Source: Hyposmocoma kahamanoa (Eukaryota; Arthropoda; Insecta; Lepidoptera; Cosmopterigidae). Taken from it: a stretch of DNA of 64,000 bases. Location of the stretch: assembly GCF_003589595.1 (NCBI RefSeq), contig NW_020654080.1, positions 3,432,842 to 3,496,841 on the forward strand, written 5' to 3'. A program made the position numbers and the translations under genes. This document shows, in pieces, positions 35,801 to 44,849 of the stretch. Each line of letters begins with the position of its first letter. The first letter of the stretch is position 1. Below the pieces are notes generated by a model. That model made no database searches. It saw only the letters and a program-made list of their open reading frames with translations, and was not told the DNA's origin.

Positions 35801-38800
35801 TGTAAGATGTTTAAAACTGACTTAACAGAGAACTGTAACAGTAAACCTCCTTGTGAAAGTACGTCCAGTGAAGTACTGCCACCTTGTCCATTTCTGTGAA
35901 TATTACTGCGTTCCGGTTTAAAAGGGTAAGGGTGCTGGTGAAATTACAAGCACGAGACTTGTTAACTTATGTCTCAGGGTGTCGGGCGCAGTGGCAGTAT
36001 CCCTCAGATGTTTGCGATTTAAAGCTCAGAGTGGCACTGCAACTGGTATGGACAGGCGTGTCGCTTAACACCAAACACACGACTTGTTCGTCCTGTCTCT
36101 TGATATTATAAAAAAAAATCCGATAAGGTCACCAAGCTCTCTTACAAACTTCAAATCATGATGTTGTGGAAAATATTAAGAATATTCGAAACTCGTGAAT
36201 TATGAACGATCTGACACGTCGATCATACAAAAAAAAATCTAGCGCCCAGACCATTCTCGATCCGGCTGGATTCGAACCAATGTGTTCCAGGAAACCGTGC
36301 CAAAAGCTATGCCAACTAAGCCACGGAACGAACTAGCGGACCTTAAGATTTTTTATGTAAGGACATAAAAAAAAAATGTTGCAGATCTTGGTTTTTCTGT
36401 GAGAAATCTATTTCTTGGAATCCAGCCGGATCGAAGAAATTTTTCTTAATGTTCGACCTTTGTATTAAAGAAAGATATTTATTCCTTAGAGTTATGCTCT
36501 CCGAAACAGAAGTCCGCTGTAATCGTAATTGTAGCTAAATCCAGGGTTGGAAAAAATCATGATTTTTGAAAAAATCGAATAAAGCACGATTTTTTTTAAA
36601 AAATCCTCTTTAATCACGATTTTTTATTTTTTTATTTTAACTATATTTTTGCGTCAAACGTAGTAATGTAAAAGGTAATTAAAGGTAAAAAAAAATAAGG
36701 TAAAAAAGTAATTAATCATGTGGTAGATAAAAATAAATTTAAAAAAATGTGACACCACTAGAGTGGTGGATGTCACTGAAAAATATATCTAGTGAAGAGG
36801 AACAGTCAAAAATTTTTCCAATGGTTAAGCAATTGTTTGGAGCGATAGATTCTTCAGCTGCTGTGAAAAGAGTGTTTTGCACCTTTGGAATTGTTCATAG
36901 TAAATTAAGAAACCAACTGGGAATTGAAAAGGCTGCCAAGCTAGTTTTTTTGTTTAAGTATTATGATAATGATATTGATTTCTCACATCCTAGTCTTTAA
37001 AATATAATTGTCTGATTTGATTTAAATCATGATTTAAATCAAAATGATTTAATCGTGCCAACCTTGGCTAAATCATATCAAGAACCGAACACATCAGTTA
37101 CAGAATTAAAATATCATGTGGGTCAACAAACAGGCATTCAAAACTAGTTTTGAAATTGGTAATCCGTGTAAACAAGAACTGAGCAAACGATATTGCGGCC
37201 TACATATTGCTAAGGCCACTCACGCATAGCGGCGCACGGCCAATCTGCACAAGATAACTGGGCTTCGCCGTAGGTTCTACGGCGACACAAGCAGACTCCC
37301 TTAGCCTTGATATTGACGAATATGTACGGAAAGTTTTACTTGAAGAAATTTGCAGGGTATTCTAGAAATGAAAAATTGGAATAAATCTAAAAAAATTTAG
37401 AGAAAAACATGTTTGTTATTTTGTAAAAATAATCAATTGTTCATGTAAGCAATTTCTCGGCAATGTGAGAAAAGAATTCTTCCAATATTCAACATATTAC
37501 ATTTTCACATTTTCATCTCAATATATCACTCACATTTGTTAGTGCTATTAAAGAGGCATGTCAAAGAAACATTAGGATAAGACAAGAGATATTTTGCAAA
37601 GTATCAAAAAAATGTAGGTCGAAAGATTTTAGTGATTAATTACTAAACAATCATCAATTTTTTGATGGCATTTAATAAAAAAAAATATTTCCATTAACTT
37701 GTAACCATGGAACGTTTAACTACGATCAAAATTGGGGAGAAAAGTAAAAAGTCTTGCCATAATAAAAAACCTATACCCAGAGATATATAGATTTATTATA
37801 GCAGCAGTCGAGCTCCTTGTGTAAGAGTGCCTACAATGTAACAAAAAAAGCAGCTTTAGTTTGATTGTTCACTATATATAGTTTAATTTTTACTATTTAC
37901 ATATACATACACTTGTAAACAATAATTTCAAAATTAGAATAAACGCGATCAAACAATTTAATACATATTTGCACATCTATATATAGTCATACATTTTAGT
38001 AGCAATAGTTAGTTCATTGCGAAAGAGTTTGTCCAGAGAAGTACTGCCACCTTACCTATTACTGCCGCCAAGCAGTAATGTGAGCATTACTGCATTTCAG
38101 TTTTAGAAGGTGCTGGTGAAATTACAGGGACATGGGACTTGTCAACTTATGTCTCAGGGTGATGAGTGCAGTAGCAGTGACCCTCACATCTTACTTAAAT
38201 CTCCGAGTGGTGGTATGGACAGGCGTGTCGCTTACCATTAGGTGTATGACTTGTTCATACCGTCATTTAGTATCACAAACAAAAAGATAATTGAAATGCC
38301 AAATCGACAATTAATTTTATATCTATTATTAAAGCTATCTAAGACCGGTGTCAAATCAACCCGTGTTCACCATTTATATCTAGAGAATAATTAAAATTGA
38401 AATTAAAATTAGTCAAAAAGTAGGTTGCTGAGTACTTTGATTTTGTTACTTTGAAACAATTGTTATTCTGTACTGGATCTTAATTGCTGTACTAAATACA
38501 ATTTAACAGATTCTTTCCTTGACCTCTTCTACCTCATTTTAAAACAATCTGAATTAGTAATGTGATTAAATTATAAATATTGATATCACTCTTTGAATTT
38601 GATACCGTAATTGTGTACTTTACGACTGAAATAGTTTCTATACATATTTAATGGGTTATGGTCTAATTAACACCCATTATACTTAATAACAGACAGACTC
38701 TCTGCCCAGAGTGTACAGTCAATGCCCTATGATACCTGACCCTCTAACCGACCATTTAGTTCTGGGTAGATAAGTGTGAAGATAAGTGCTAAACAAATTC

Positions 38801-40502
38801 GACCTTTAACCTGTGAGATACAAAATTCTTTTTCATATGACTTCCTTATTATTTCATTAACGAATAATGTTTCAAGAAATGTTTTAAGACAATTTGATCT
38901 TTGTAAGTCAATGTCTTTAACATATACTTACTTAAATACAGAAAACAAATTTCAACCATAACTGCGTAAAATGGCTCTCAGAAGCAAAAGGTCGGTTATT
39001 TGCTAACTGCCTCCGTGGTCGAACGTTTACCATGCCAGACTGCCACGCAGAGGTCCCAGGTTCGATTCCCGGGCTGGGAGAGATATTTGTATGGCCTACA
39101 ATTATTTGTCTCGTGAGTTTGGGTGTAATTTGTGGTTGTCTATGTGTGTGTCCATGGCACCCGCGACACAGGGTTTCCCTAGTGCGGGGCTATGTTGAGT
39201 GTGTGCGTTATTTATTTATTTTAGGGGGGTCAGGTATCTTAGGGCATCAACTGTACATGGAAAAAACAATGTTCTGGGGGTCCCGTTTTCCGTCCGACAT
39301 CCGTCCGAAACAATTGTCAAAAGACATGTCAAATATGAAGCTTCAGTGGCATCATGCATCTTTCAATTTGGTTGAGTATTACTTATTTGGCAGTAATTGT
39401 TTCAGACGGATGTCGGACTGAATACGGGAGTAATCCCTCGTGGCTAACTTACAGGCTGAAAAACTTCTAAGTAATAGTCTTTTCTCATAGACGGCGCTAC
39501 AGCTAAAAAGATATTGAAAAACCAAATACAAGACACAACAATAAGCGCAATGAAAAATTTGTGAGTTCTATTGGTTCGTTCCGTGGCTTAGTTTGCATAG
39601 CGTCTAGCACGGTATGCTTATTAATTAGCGAAATATTGTTTAAACAATGTCATGATTACAATATTTTTGAAATATCTAATATTTCTATATATTTAAAAAT
39701 GTGTGAGCATATACATTTCATTGCATGTGACTGGACAATATATTAGAGGCAAACGGTTGCCCTAACAATTTTGATATTGTATCGTAAAGCGAATTGGCCC
39801 ACCTTTTAAACAAAATTATAAAAAAAAAAAGAAATCAACACAAGAATGTAATCTGGTTCCATATCAACTGTGCAACAACAGGCGTATGTAAGTTTCCCTA
39901 CAAATTTACAATTACGTAATTTGTATGTTTATATCTTAATAATCATTGTTAGTTTTTTTATAACATTATATTTACTTTTTATGTAAATGCTTAGGTAAAA
40001 TAAATACACACGTAATTAAGCGTTTAAATATTTTCCATTGTTATTCACTTGCGTGGAACGAAGTACATTCAAATTTTGGCCTACTTTAACCTGTCAATAC
40101 ACTTCCTCTATTTTTAGGTGAATATTGCTCTTACCAAAGGTCCAACATGCCAAAGTCGATAACATCTGCCGAACAGCTGATTTATTGGGCAGTATGATAG
40201 ACGCGATCCACAGAAAAAGAGCCAGGAACACTCTCGCCACAAGCAGCAATAGAGCGAAGGGTAAAAACGCAACAAACTGGAATACATTGTCGCCACAAAA
40301 CCTTAAACAAGTTATACAATATGGTCAACGTATCAAATTCATAAATCGGTACCTAAATATCTTAGTCCTCACTTCATTATAGAAAACAACATTAATGTTA
40401 CATCGCCAACTTTCCCTTGAAAAATCACAAACACGTAAGTGGAAAATTATCGCCAAAAATGTACCTGTCGTCGTTTATCAATTTGTCCACAGTAAGAGCC
40501 AT
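26745..40502 (-). CDS. AUP1: AUP1, lipid-droplet/ERAD factor with CUE and UBE2G2-binding domains
   Basis: Ancient ubiquitous protein 1 is a monotopic ER and lipid-droplet protein that recruits the E2 UBE2G2 for ER-associated degradation. Nine exons (minus): 40465-40502, 40135-40301, 35330-35442, 34440-34513, 33031-33164, 32711-32913, 30803-30950, 28314-28425, 26745-26895. They total 1140 nt, 379 residues; all are GT-AG and in phase. Domains: membrane hairpin at about 20-52; PlsC-like acyltransferase fold at about 70-240; CUE at about 268-308 (VRLARQVKEVLPRVP, DVTITNFLEG); G2BR helix at about 347-370 (RQLSFQEKKAQMIADARKRY). Human AUP1 is about 410 residues. Oddity: at the HX4D box the sequence is N88-Y-V-S-C-L-D94, with Tyr for the catalytic His; the later box reads QPEGGPTNG (residues 145-153). 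The start MALTVDKLIND is the first ATG of a short exon. Head to head with mucolipin. Named from similarity to human AUP1. Confidence 0.94.
27318..27725. mobile_element. Three SINE S4 pieces in alternating orientation
   Basis: 27340-27424 minus (tRNA-like head and tail), 27490-27620 plus (CATAGATTTTTCATGGATGG to CGTTCCGTGGCTTAG), 27626-27722 minus. Together with 27826-28083 they form inverted pairs inside one intron. Confidence 0.6.
27826..28083 (-). mobile_element. tRNA-derived SINE family S4, near full length
   Basis: In sense: CTTTCATAGATTTCTGGTAG, GATGGCGTTACGGC, then a tRNA-like CCGTAGCTCACTTGG and TGGTTTGAATCCAGCCGG, then TTCGATCTTTGTAGTAATAA and a tail with TTCACAAAAAATAATGG. In the last AUP1 intron. 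Confidence 0.68.
28314..28425 (-). CDS. AUP1: AUP1 exon 8 (CUE second part)
   Basis: Acceptor tgactgttgcag, donor gtcaga. Encodes SVDVTITNFLEG and a Pro/Ser-rich linker ending SQAQP. Confidence 0.94.
28840..29056 (-). mobile_element. tRNA-derived SINE S2 with target duplication
   Basis: Complete S2; ATCGATA on both sides reads as the target duplication. The host is an older repeat also seen near 23380-23600. Confidence 0.75.
29382..29688. mobile_element. MITE family G, copy 3
   Basis: 307 bp bounded by TCGACCCCTCCTACGTAAAG and its complement. Carries GTCACGTG at 29581-29588, the same E-box as copy 2. In AUP1 intron 7. Confidence 0.75.
29715..29960 (+). pseudogene. RTE-like LINE fragment, frameshifted
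   Basis: Frames combine RVSSRDKVT with EEGVLQRVGRKREVLNNIKR, the region before the C-terminus of RTE-type elements. One frameshift and several stops. Family A copy 1 landed at its end. Confidence 0.65.
29968..30471. mobile_element. hAT-type MITE family A, copy 1
   Basis: 504 bp with terminal inverted repeats beginning CATCGAGTATATAAC and continuing about 33 bp. Flanks are ATCTGCAA and ATCTGCAG (7 of 8 match). No coding capacity. Inserted at the end of a LINE fragment in AUP1 intron 7. Confidence 0.85.
30545..30772 (-). mobile_element. tRNA-derived SINE S3 next to an AUP1 splice donor
   Basis: Starts (sense) ACCTCCGTGGTCAAGTGG with B box GGGTTCGATCCCCGGCC. Its 5' end is 30 bp downstream of the AUP1 exon 7 donor. 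Confidence 0.72.
30803..30950 (-). CDS. AUP1: AUP1 exon 7 (CUE first part)
   Basis: Acceptor ccattgtctcag, donor gtgagt. Encodes VEMTEFKWEELNRG then ELVRLARQVKEVLPRVPMRD. A SINE begins only 30 bp downstream of the donor. Confidence 0.94.
31053..31747. mobile_element. hAT-type MITE family A, copy 2, interrupted by family B
   Basis: Same ends as copy 1 (left TATCGCGTATATG, right TATATACTCGATG), flanks ATCGTAGA and ATCTTAGA. The internal sequence is split by a family B MITE at 31117-31402. Inserted in turn at the edge of a tRNA-type SINE. Confidence 0.85.
31117..31402 (-). mobile_element. hAT-type MITE family B, nested in family A
   Basis: 286 bp, ends CATTGACTTACAA and TTGTAAGTCAATG, flanked on both sides by TGCTATAT, an exact 8-bp duplication of the host element. 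Reverse orientation to, and same length as, the copy at 12810. Confidence 0.88.
31751..31967 (-). mobile_element. tRNA-derived SINE S3
   Basis: Same head and body as the 30545 copy; its far end was the landing site of family A copy 2. Confidence 0.7.
32400..32466 (-). mobile_element. AACCGACTTC repeat, terminal fragment
   Basis: Reverse complement of the family start (GAACCTCCTCC ... GAAGTCTG). Confidence 0.5.
32711..32913 (-). CDS. AUP1: AUP1 exon 6
   Basis: Acceptor atttctgtgtag, donor gtatgc. Encodes WSDALWFLCTPVTVFQLRLL and FAARLRQTLAEALE, the end of the PlsC-like fold. Confidence 0.93.
33031..33164 (-). CDS. AUP1: AUP1 exon 5
   Basis: Acceptor ttttttcccag, donor gtaagc. Encodes QHFADCPNKPVLLQPEGG, TNGKGLLKFTDWPF and VQPVAI, aligned with human TNGREGLLRFSSWPF. 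Confidence 0.93.
33266..33510. mobile_element. MITE family H, decayed copy
   Basis: H-type core (AGTAGTACTCGATCTAATTA ... TATTACTTATTTAACAGTAA), interrupted by a G fragment; in AUP1 intron 4. Confidence 0.45.
33348..33418 (+). mobile_element. MITE family G fragment inside an H-type repeat
   Basis: Single G arm (CTCCTACGTAAAGTATCGTA onward) interrupting H-family sequence at 33266-33510. Confidence 0.6.
34123..34404 (+). mobile_element. SINE S1 with triplicated 20-bp unit
   Basis: Near-complete copy in AUP1 intron 4. The segment GGCGTGTCGCTTACCACCA occurs three times in tandem (34310-34372), apparently expanded after insertion. Confidence 0.68.
34440..34513 (-). CDS. AUP1: AUP1 exon 4
   Basis: Acceptor ttttgcttacag, donor gtaagt. 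Encodes LRKWKVPPFFASTLGIRNAA then QFVR plus two bases; phases 0 and 2 fit both neighbours exactly. Confidence 0.85.
35330..35442 (-). CDS. AUP1: AUP1 exon 3 (HX4D region)
   Basis: Acceptor ttttacttcag, donor gtaagt. Encodes VYVKTKGTRDPRCSVMVANY and then VSCLDSLAASH, aligning with the human segment that carries NHVTPFD. Confidence 0.88.
35851..36118 (+). mobile_element. SINE S1
   Basis: CTTGTGAAAGTACGTCCAGT to CTTGATATTATAAAAAAAA, in AUP1 intron 2. Confidence 0.68.
36148..36223. repeat. 76-bp repeat beside SINE S1, second copy
   Basis: Inverted counterpart of 20332-20407 with few differences and no length change. Confidence 0.6.
36225..36470. mobile_element. SINE S4, two opposed fragments
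   Basis: Minus-strand tRNA-like head (GGCTGGATTCGAACCA, AACTAAGCCACGGAACGAA) then a plus-strand tail fragment (GTTCGACCTTTGTATTAAAG). AUP1 intron 2. Confidence 0.55.
36542..37066 (+). mobile_element. Deleted hAT transposon with perfect 8-bp target duplication
   Basis: 525-bp element starting CAGGGTTGG and ending CCAACCTTG, bounded on both sides by GCTAAATC (36534-36541 and 37067-37074). Eight-base duplications are the hallmark of hAT elements. Subterminal AT-rich ATCATGATTT motifs occur at both ends. It retains a coding remnant of the transposase C-terminus. Lies in AUP1 intron 2. Confidence 0.85.
36749..37000 (+). pseudogene. hAT transposase C-terminal dimerisation domain remnant
   Basis: About 83 residues opening TPLEWWMSL, then AAVKRVFCTFGIVHSKLRNQ and KAAKLVFLFKYY. 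This is the hAT dimerisation (hATC) pattern, where the family has a WW pair, then S-x-x-x-E-R-x-F-S and a leucine-rich helix; here KRVFC replaces ERVFS. No zinc finger or catalytic region upstream. Open only from a GTG with no sensible start, so an internal-deletion relic rather than a gene. Confidence 0.8.
37799..37835 (+). mobile_element. SINE S1 head fragment
   Basis: Short match to the S1 start (AGCAGCAGTCGAGCTCCTTG). Confidence 0.4.
38010..38276 (+). mobile_element. SINE S1
   Basis: GCGAAAGAGTTTGTCCAGAG through GGACAGGCGTGTCGCTTACC; A-tail lost. AUP1 intron 2. Confidence 0.65.
39005..39222 (+). mobile_element. tRNA-derived SINE S2
   Basis: Sense copy: CTGCCTCCGTGGTCGAACG, AGGTTCGATTCCCGGG, end GTGTGTGCGTTATTTATTTA. 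AUP1 intron 2. Confidence 0.77.
39279..39431. mobile_element. MITE family H, copy near 39.3 kb
   Basis: About 153 bp. Ends CCGTCCGACATCCGTCCGAA and complement; core AAGTAATACTCAACC. Lies just past a SINE in AUP1 intron 2. Confidence 0.65.
39480..39613 (+). mobile_element. SINE S4 5' half
   Basis: CATAGACGGCGCTACAGCTA through GGTTCGTTCCGTGGCTTAGT; ends inside the tRNA-like region. Confidence 0.55.
40135..40301 (-). CDS. AUP1: AUP1 exon 2 (membrane hairpin)
   Basis: Acceptor cttgtttaag, donor gtaaga. Encodes the hydrophobic hairpin (FVAFLPFALLLLVARVFLAL and following) and RQMLSTLACWTF, matching the N-terminal membrane segment of animal AUP1. Confidence 0.92.
40465..40502 (-). CDS. AUP1: AUP1 exon 1 (start codon)
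   Basis: ATG at 40502-40500 in the context caacaATGg; encodes MALTVDKLINDD plus two bases, donor gtacat. The split Arg codon joins FCGDNVFQF in the next exon. Confidence 0.85.
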
Positions 40503-41053
40503 TGTTGCTCTCGTAATTAAACAACCAATAAATATACCCTTTTTGCTAAATAAATCGTGTAAAATAATCAAAATTTCGAATTTTCTCTACAAAATCGTGA
40601 TGTGTGAAACAATACAGACCATAGACAAACACATTTTTTTTATAGACGTCAAATAGAGGTTACACGGCACCTTTTTCGATAATACCGGTTTTCGTTCGGT
40701 AGCAGGAGAGCCGTACAAACAAGTGAAATCCCATAGTCATTCATTCTATCATTAAAAATATCACGGCGTGACATGAGATGACATTGAACGTAAACCTTTA
40801 TCCCCTCCTAATAAAATGTTGTTTAATTAAGTGGGTGTTTACTATAGGACAAGGGAATTATACAAGTTCGGAAAATATGCACAAAGGAAGGCGTAATTGT
40901 TTTATTGAAATAAATTAGTTATCATCTTCGAAGTTTAAGTGCTATTAGTGAAAAGACTAAATGGATAGTGCTACAATTATAATTTCGAGTTAAATCTGCG
41001 TATCACCTTACGGATTTCACTTTTCATCGAAATTGGCTATAGAAACTTTCGCG
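40503..41053. promoter_or_regulatory. Bidirectional promoter region between AUP1 and mucolipin
   Basis: The two start codons diverge across 551 bp that are free of the interspersed repeats filling the neighbourhood. It must hold both 5' UTRs and at least one core promoter. The most regular site is an 11-bp palindrome, TCACGGCGTGA at 40761-40771, resembling but not equal to the lysosomal CLEAR/E-box GTCACGTGAC. No convincing TATA box at a fitting distance. Confidence 0.5.
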
Positions 41054-42862
41054 ATGGAGGGAATTACTTCATCGCCTGAAGATAACACGTACTCCGAGGA
41101 GGAAGAGGAACTGAAAAGACGCAGACCCAATCAGGAAAACAATGCAAATCCTCAAGGGTATTCGAACCAAGCGAATTCTTTTTCTGAACTCAATCAACTG
41201 GAAGAGAAAATGCGCCGTAAACTGCAATTTTTCTTTATGAATCCGATCGAAAAATGGAAAGCTAAGCGGAAATTTCCATACAAATTTGTTGTGCAAGTAA
41301 TTAAGATCATTCTGGTTACTTTTCAATTATGTCTCTTTGCCCACAACAGATATAATCATGTTAATTACACTTGGGACAACAGAATTAGTTTCTCCCACTT
41401 GTTTCTACTTGGCTGGGATTCTACTAGGGAAATTGACGCCTACCCACCAGGTGCAGGACCTCTAGCAATATACAAAATAGATGACTTCTATAGTACTTTG
41501 GATTTTGCCTGTGCAGGATATAGTAATCTCTCAAATGCAATTGGCCCGTACTCATACAATGATGAAAACAATATTCCACCAGACCCAGTTTTCTGTCAGT
41601 ACAATTATAAACAGGGAATCATCAATGGTTTCAATGAAAGCTACGAATTCAACTCTGAAATTGTGGAAACATGTATTAATTTCACATTGAAAAGAAACAA
41701 CCAGTTCCAGTCTCGACAATTTTTAAAAGATTCAAGTTTAGATGTCAATTTTGCATCCTTAGTAAGAGCTAAACTTATGTTTTCAATAAAAACTATTAAC
41801 TTTAGAGCTGCGGGCCCTATCACACCTCCTGATTGCTACAAATTTGATGTGGAAGTTATATTTGACAATGAAGACCATGATGGTCAGATGTCTTTGTCGT
41901 TACAAGCGGAACCAACCAAATTGACTTGTAAAGGAGATCAAAGTTATATTACTGACAACAAAATTGACCAAATATTGAGAAGCATAATGAATATTCTTGT
42001 AATTTTGATTTGTTCAGTATCTTTTGTGCTATGCAGTAGAGCTATTTACAGAGCACAACTTTTGAAAGAACTGACTGTACATTTTTTCCAAAGGGCTTAT
42101 AATAAACATCTAAGTTTAGAAGGTCGATTGGAATTCTTAAATATTTGGTACATTATGATCATAATCAATGACATTCTTATCATCATGGGATCTGCTATAA
42201 AAGAGCAAATTGAGCGCAATCAATTTATAAATGATCAATGGAATATCTGTTCATTATTTCTTGGATTGGGCAATCTTTTAGTCTGGTTTGGAGTGCTAAG
42301 ATACCTAGGTTTCTTTAAAACTTATAATGTAGTTATTCTTACATTAAAGAAGGCAGCTCCTAAAATATTTAGATTCTGTGTATGTGCACTGCTAATATAT
42401 GCAGGATTTATGTTTTGTGGATGGCTTATACTAGGGCCATACCATATGAAATTTCGATCTCTTGCCACAACGTCCGAATGTTTGTTTTCATTAATTAATG
42501 GAGATGATATGTTTGCCACATTTTCGATAATGCCTAAAAAGTCACCGATGCTGTGGTGGTTCAGTCGAGTATATCTTTATTCATTTATTAGTTTATACAT
42601 TTATGTTGTACTTAGCCTGTTTATTTCTGTGATCATGGATGCTTATGACACTATCAAGCAATATTATAAAGATGGGTTTCCAAAGAGCGATTTGCAGCAA
42701 TTCATTGGTGAGGCAAGTGTAGATGAAGTCTCATCTGGATTGTACAGGACCCAGAGCTCGACATCTCTTAATGCAATAATGAATTCTCTTTTCTGTTGTA
42801 ACTTCTATCGTAGTGCGTATTCTAAAATTGGAGGTCGTAGCTCACAGCAAAACCTACTATAA
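41054..42862 (+). CDS. Trpml: Mucolipin (TRPML) lysosomal cation channel, intronless
   Basis: Non-selective Ca2+/Fe2+-permeable channel of late endosomes and lysosomes, gated by PI(3,5)P2. The frame is open for 602 residues without an intron. I chose ATG 41054 (MEGITSSPEDNTYSEEEEE); an in-frame TTG lies 21 nt upstream but no earlier ATG is in frame. Visible parts: acidic N-terminus; polybasic patch KWKAKRKFPYKF before TM1 (VVQVIKIILVTFQLCLF), where family members bind phosphoinositide; a large luminal polycystin-mucolipin domain with N-glycosylation sequons and paired Cys; TM2-TM6 from about residue 310; and the selectivity filter NGDDMF at 482-487 in SLINGDDMFATF, identical in its core to vertebrate mucolipins. 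The tail has a Cys pair (SLFCCNFY), a possible palmitoylation site, and ends QQNLL. Animal orthologues are usually multi-exon. Head to head with AUP1 and convergent with the transporter. Confidence 0.96.
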   Translation: MEGITSSPEDNTYSEEEEELKRRRPNQENNANPQGYSNQANSFSELNQLEEKMRRKLQFFFMNPIEKWKAKRKFPYKFVVQVIKIILVTFQLCLFAHNRYNHVNYTWDNRISFSHLFLLGWDSTREIDAYPPGAGPLAIYKIDDFYSTLDFACAGYSNLSNAIGPYSYNDENNIPPDPVFCQYNYKQGIINGFNESYEFNSEIVETCINFTLKRNNQFQSRQFLKDSSLDVNFASLVRAKLMFSIKTINFRAAGPITPPDCYKFDVEVIFDNEDHDGQMSLSLQAEPTKLTCKGDQSYITDNKIDQILRSIMNILVILICSVSFVLCSRAIYRAQLLKELTVHFFQRAYNKHLSLEGRLEFLNIWYIMIIINDILIIMGSAIKEQIERNQFINDQWNICSLFLGLGNLLVWFGVLRYLGFFKTYNVVILTLKKAAPKIFRFCVCALLIYAGFMFCGWLILGPYHMKFRSLATTSECLFSLINGDDMFATFSIMPKKSPMLWWFSRVYLYSFISLYIYVVLSLFISVIMDAYDTIKQYYKDGFPKSDLQQFIGEASVDEVSSGLYRTQSSTSLNAIMNSLFCCNFYRSAYSKIGGRSSQQNLL

Positions 42863-43985
42863 CACTTTATTGATGTTTAATAATTTTAAAGTTATAGTAG
42901 TTGTAAATATTTTTAGATCATTTGTTGTATCTAATAAGTACATACTTGGTTATCATTAATTAGGAGTGTATCAATTTATCTGTAAATGTCGTAAAACATT
43001 CGTACTTCTAGAATCTATTAGTCTAAATTTGTAACTTTCCATGATCCAAAGATTAAAATTGCTCAGTCGTCGTTTACTTGCTTCTATATCAATTCGATAA
43101 AGACATTACTACCTTGTCTATTTTCCTCAAGGATAATATTAATTTACCTACACAATGTTGCGTATTATTGTGATTAAGACGAGTTTACTAAATAGATTTT
43201 ATTTTCCTCAAGGATAATGTCGATTTACCTACACAATTTTACGTAATATACAACCCTAAAGTTTAATATATTTCACACTAAACGTGTTGTTTTATATTTG
43301 TTTTACGTACTTGAATTAAGTACACACTGTACTGTAACTGAGACGTTGATTCGTCATTAATCATATGATATCTAACACGAGGTCATCTGTTTTACAACAA
43401 TATTTACTTACAGAGAAAACTTGCTTTTCATGATAAGTAATTAACTTACAAAGCAAAAGAAGCTTTATTTCTTTATTACAAAGCCAAAGTCAAAGTCGAT
43501 GGTACAAGAGATTCCATAACGTTTTGGCATGATTTCAACTTCATTGATTTTATTGAACAATGCTCACTGAGGCTCACTGTATAATAAGTTTTGGAAAGTA
43601 TTTATTTTTGTTTATATTCTATACTTTCATAACTTTCTATGAAGCTGTATTATACACTTGAAGGTACATTAAGTGGGTGTTAGTGAAACCCACCATGTTA
43701 CCATAAGTAGCGTATATACTTATTCTATATTTTTTTAAATTATTAAGTAGTACTTATGAACCGTATCTACAATAATCTGCAAGTATCTATTGTTCTATTT
43801 TGTTTACTACGTAGTTCGGTTTTGCTGTACATCTACCCATGTAGATAATTTGCCATATATTATACCTACGTAATTTAATCTCTGCATGTGCATGTAACTA
43901 TGGTACTTAATTACAAATACTTTAATAGTAGAAATATTCAATACATAGGGCTCTTTGAATATGATTTTAATATATATAAATGTCT

Positions 43986-43991
43986 AATAAA
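43986..43991 (+). promoter_or_regulatory. Candidate mucolipin polyadenylation signal AATAAA
   Basis: First canonical AATAAA downstream of the mucolipin stop (1.1 kb). An ATTAAA variant at 43052-43057 would give a much shorter 3' UTR; a second AATAAA is at 44150-44155. Transcript ends cannot be decided from sequence. Confidence 0.35.
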
Positions 43992-44843
43992 ATTGTTTTA
44001 ATATCATAATCAATCTTAATCTGTAACCACTGATCAAACATCTCATCTTCATCTTGATAGATTGTTCTACAACCCGTTTACAAATTTGAAGTGTTTATGT
44101 TGTACCTGCACATATATTGAATGTTAGAAAATGAACAAATATAAAATGAAATAAAAATATGTCACATATCAATACATTTATTTTCCTTATTATCTATTTA
44201 AAACGAACGCAACTAACAACATTTATTTACAACCAAAAATGCTTGCGACCTGTTATTAAACACTATTTTTACATTAAAACAGAAATAAAAAATATATAAT
44301 TAAAATGGACATAATTTACATAATGGCCTGAAATTATGGCAATATAAGGCATGGAAAAGTATTTCAAAATGAATAATCTAAATTCATTACGTATTTATAT
44401 GGTAAATCTCATTATCAATACATTTTCTTGATATTTGAATTACTGTCAATATCATATAATTCACATGAAACATTTTTTTTGTATATTTTAATTCTTGCTT
44501 TCACACACATTTAAAATAATGTAAATACTTACCTAAATGTAAGTTTAATTTTGGTACACATTTAATATTGTATCCACTACAAGCTAATATATTGTTAAAA
44601 CCGTTGTAAACATCATTACTACAAAATATTACAATACAACAACTTAAAAAAACTACAATGATTTCCAAAACATTTTATGGAAACTTTAGAAATGGTTCTA
44701 CGTGTTATTTCGGTACGGTGCTTTCGATTTCTAAACGATCTTATTATATAGATACCTAGCCATAAAATATGCCAGCGTCATAATGTGGTGTTCATTCATC
44801 TATAAATGACATAAATGCAATGTAACATACGCAGTTATCATGA

Positions 44844-44849
44844 TTTATT
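44844..44849 (-). promoter_or_regulatory. Candidate sugar transporter polyadenylation signal
   Basis: Minus-strand AATAAA 311 nt after the stop codon, the nearest canonical signal for this gene. Others lie at 44222-44227 and 44077-44182 region (44177-44182). Confidence 0.35.

Larger units (their letters stand above)
35443..40134 (-). other. AUP1 intron 2 (4.7 kb)
   Basis: Contains S1, S2 and S4 SINEs, the hAT element and a family H MITE. 37080-37790, 38280-39000 and 39620-40130 show no recognisable feature. Confidence 0.6.

Noticed and set aside
41033..41053. Upstream TTG as the mucolipin start
   Set aside because: The in-frame ATG at 41054 is the first ATG and gives a normal mucolipin N-terminus.
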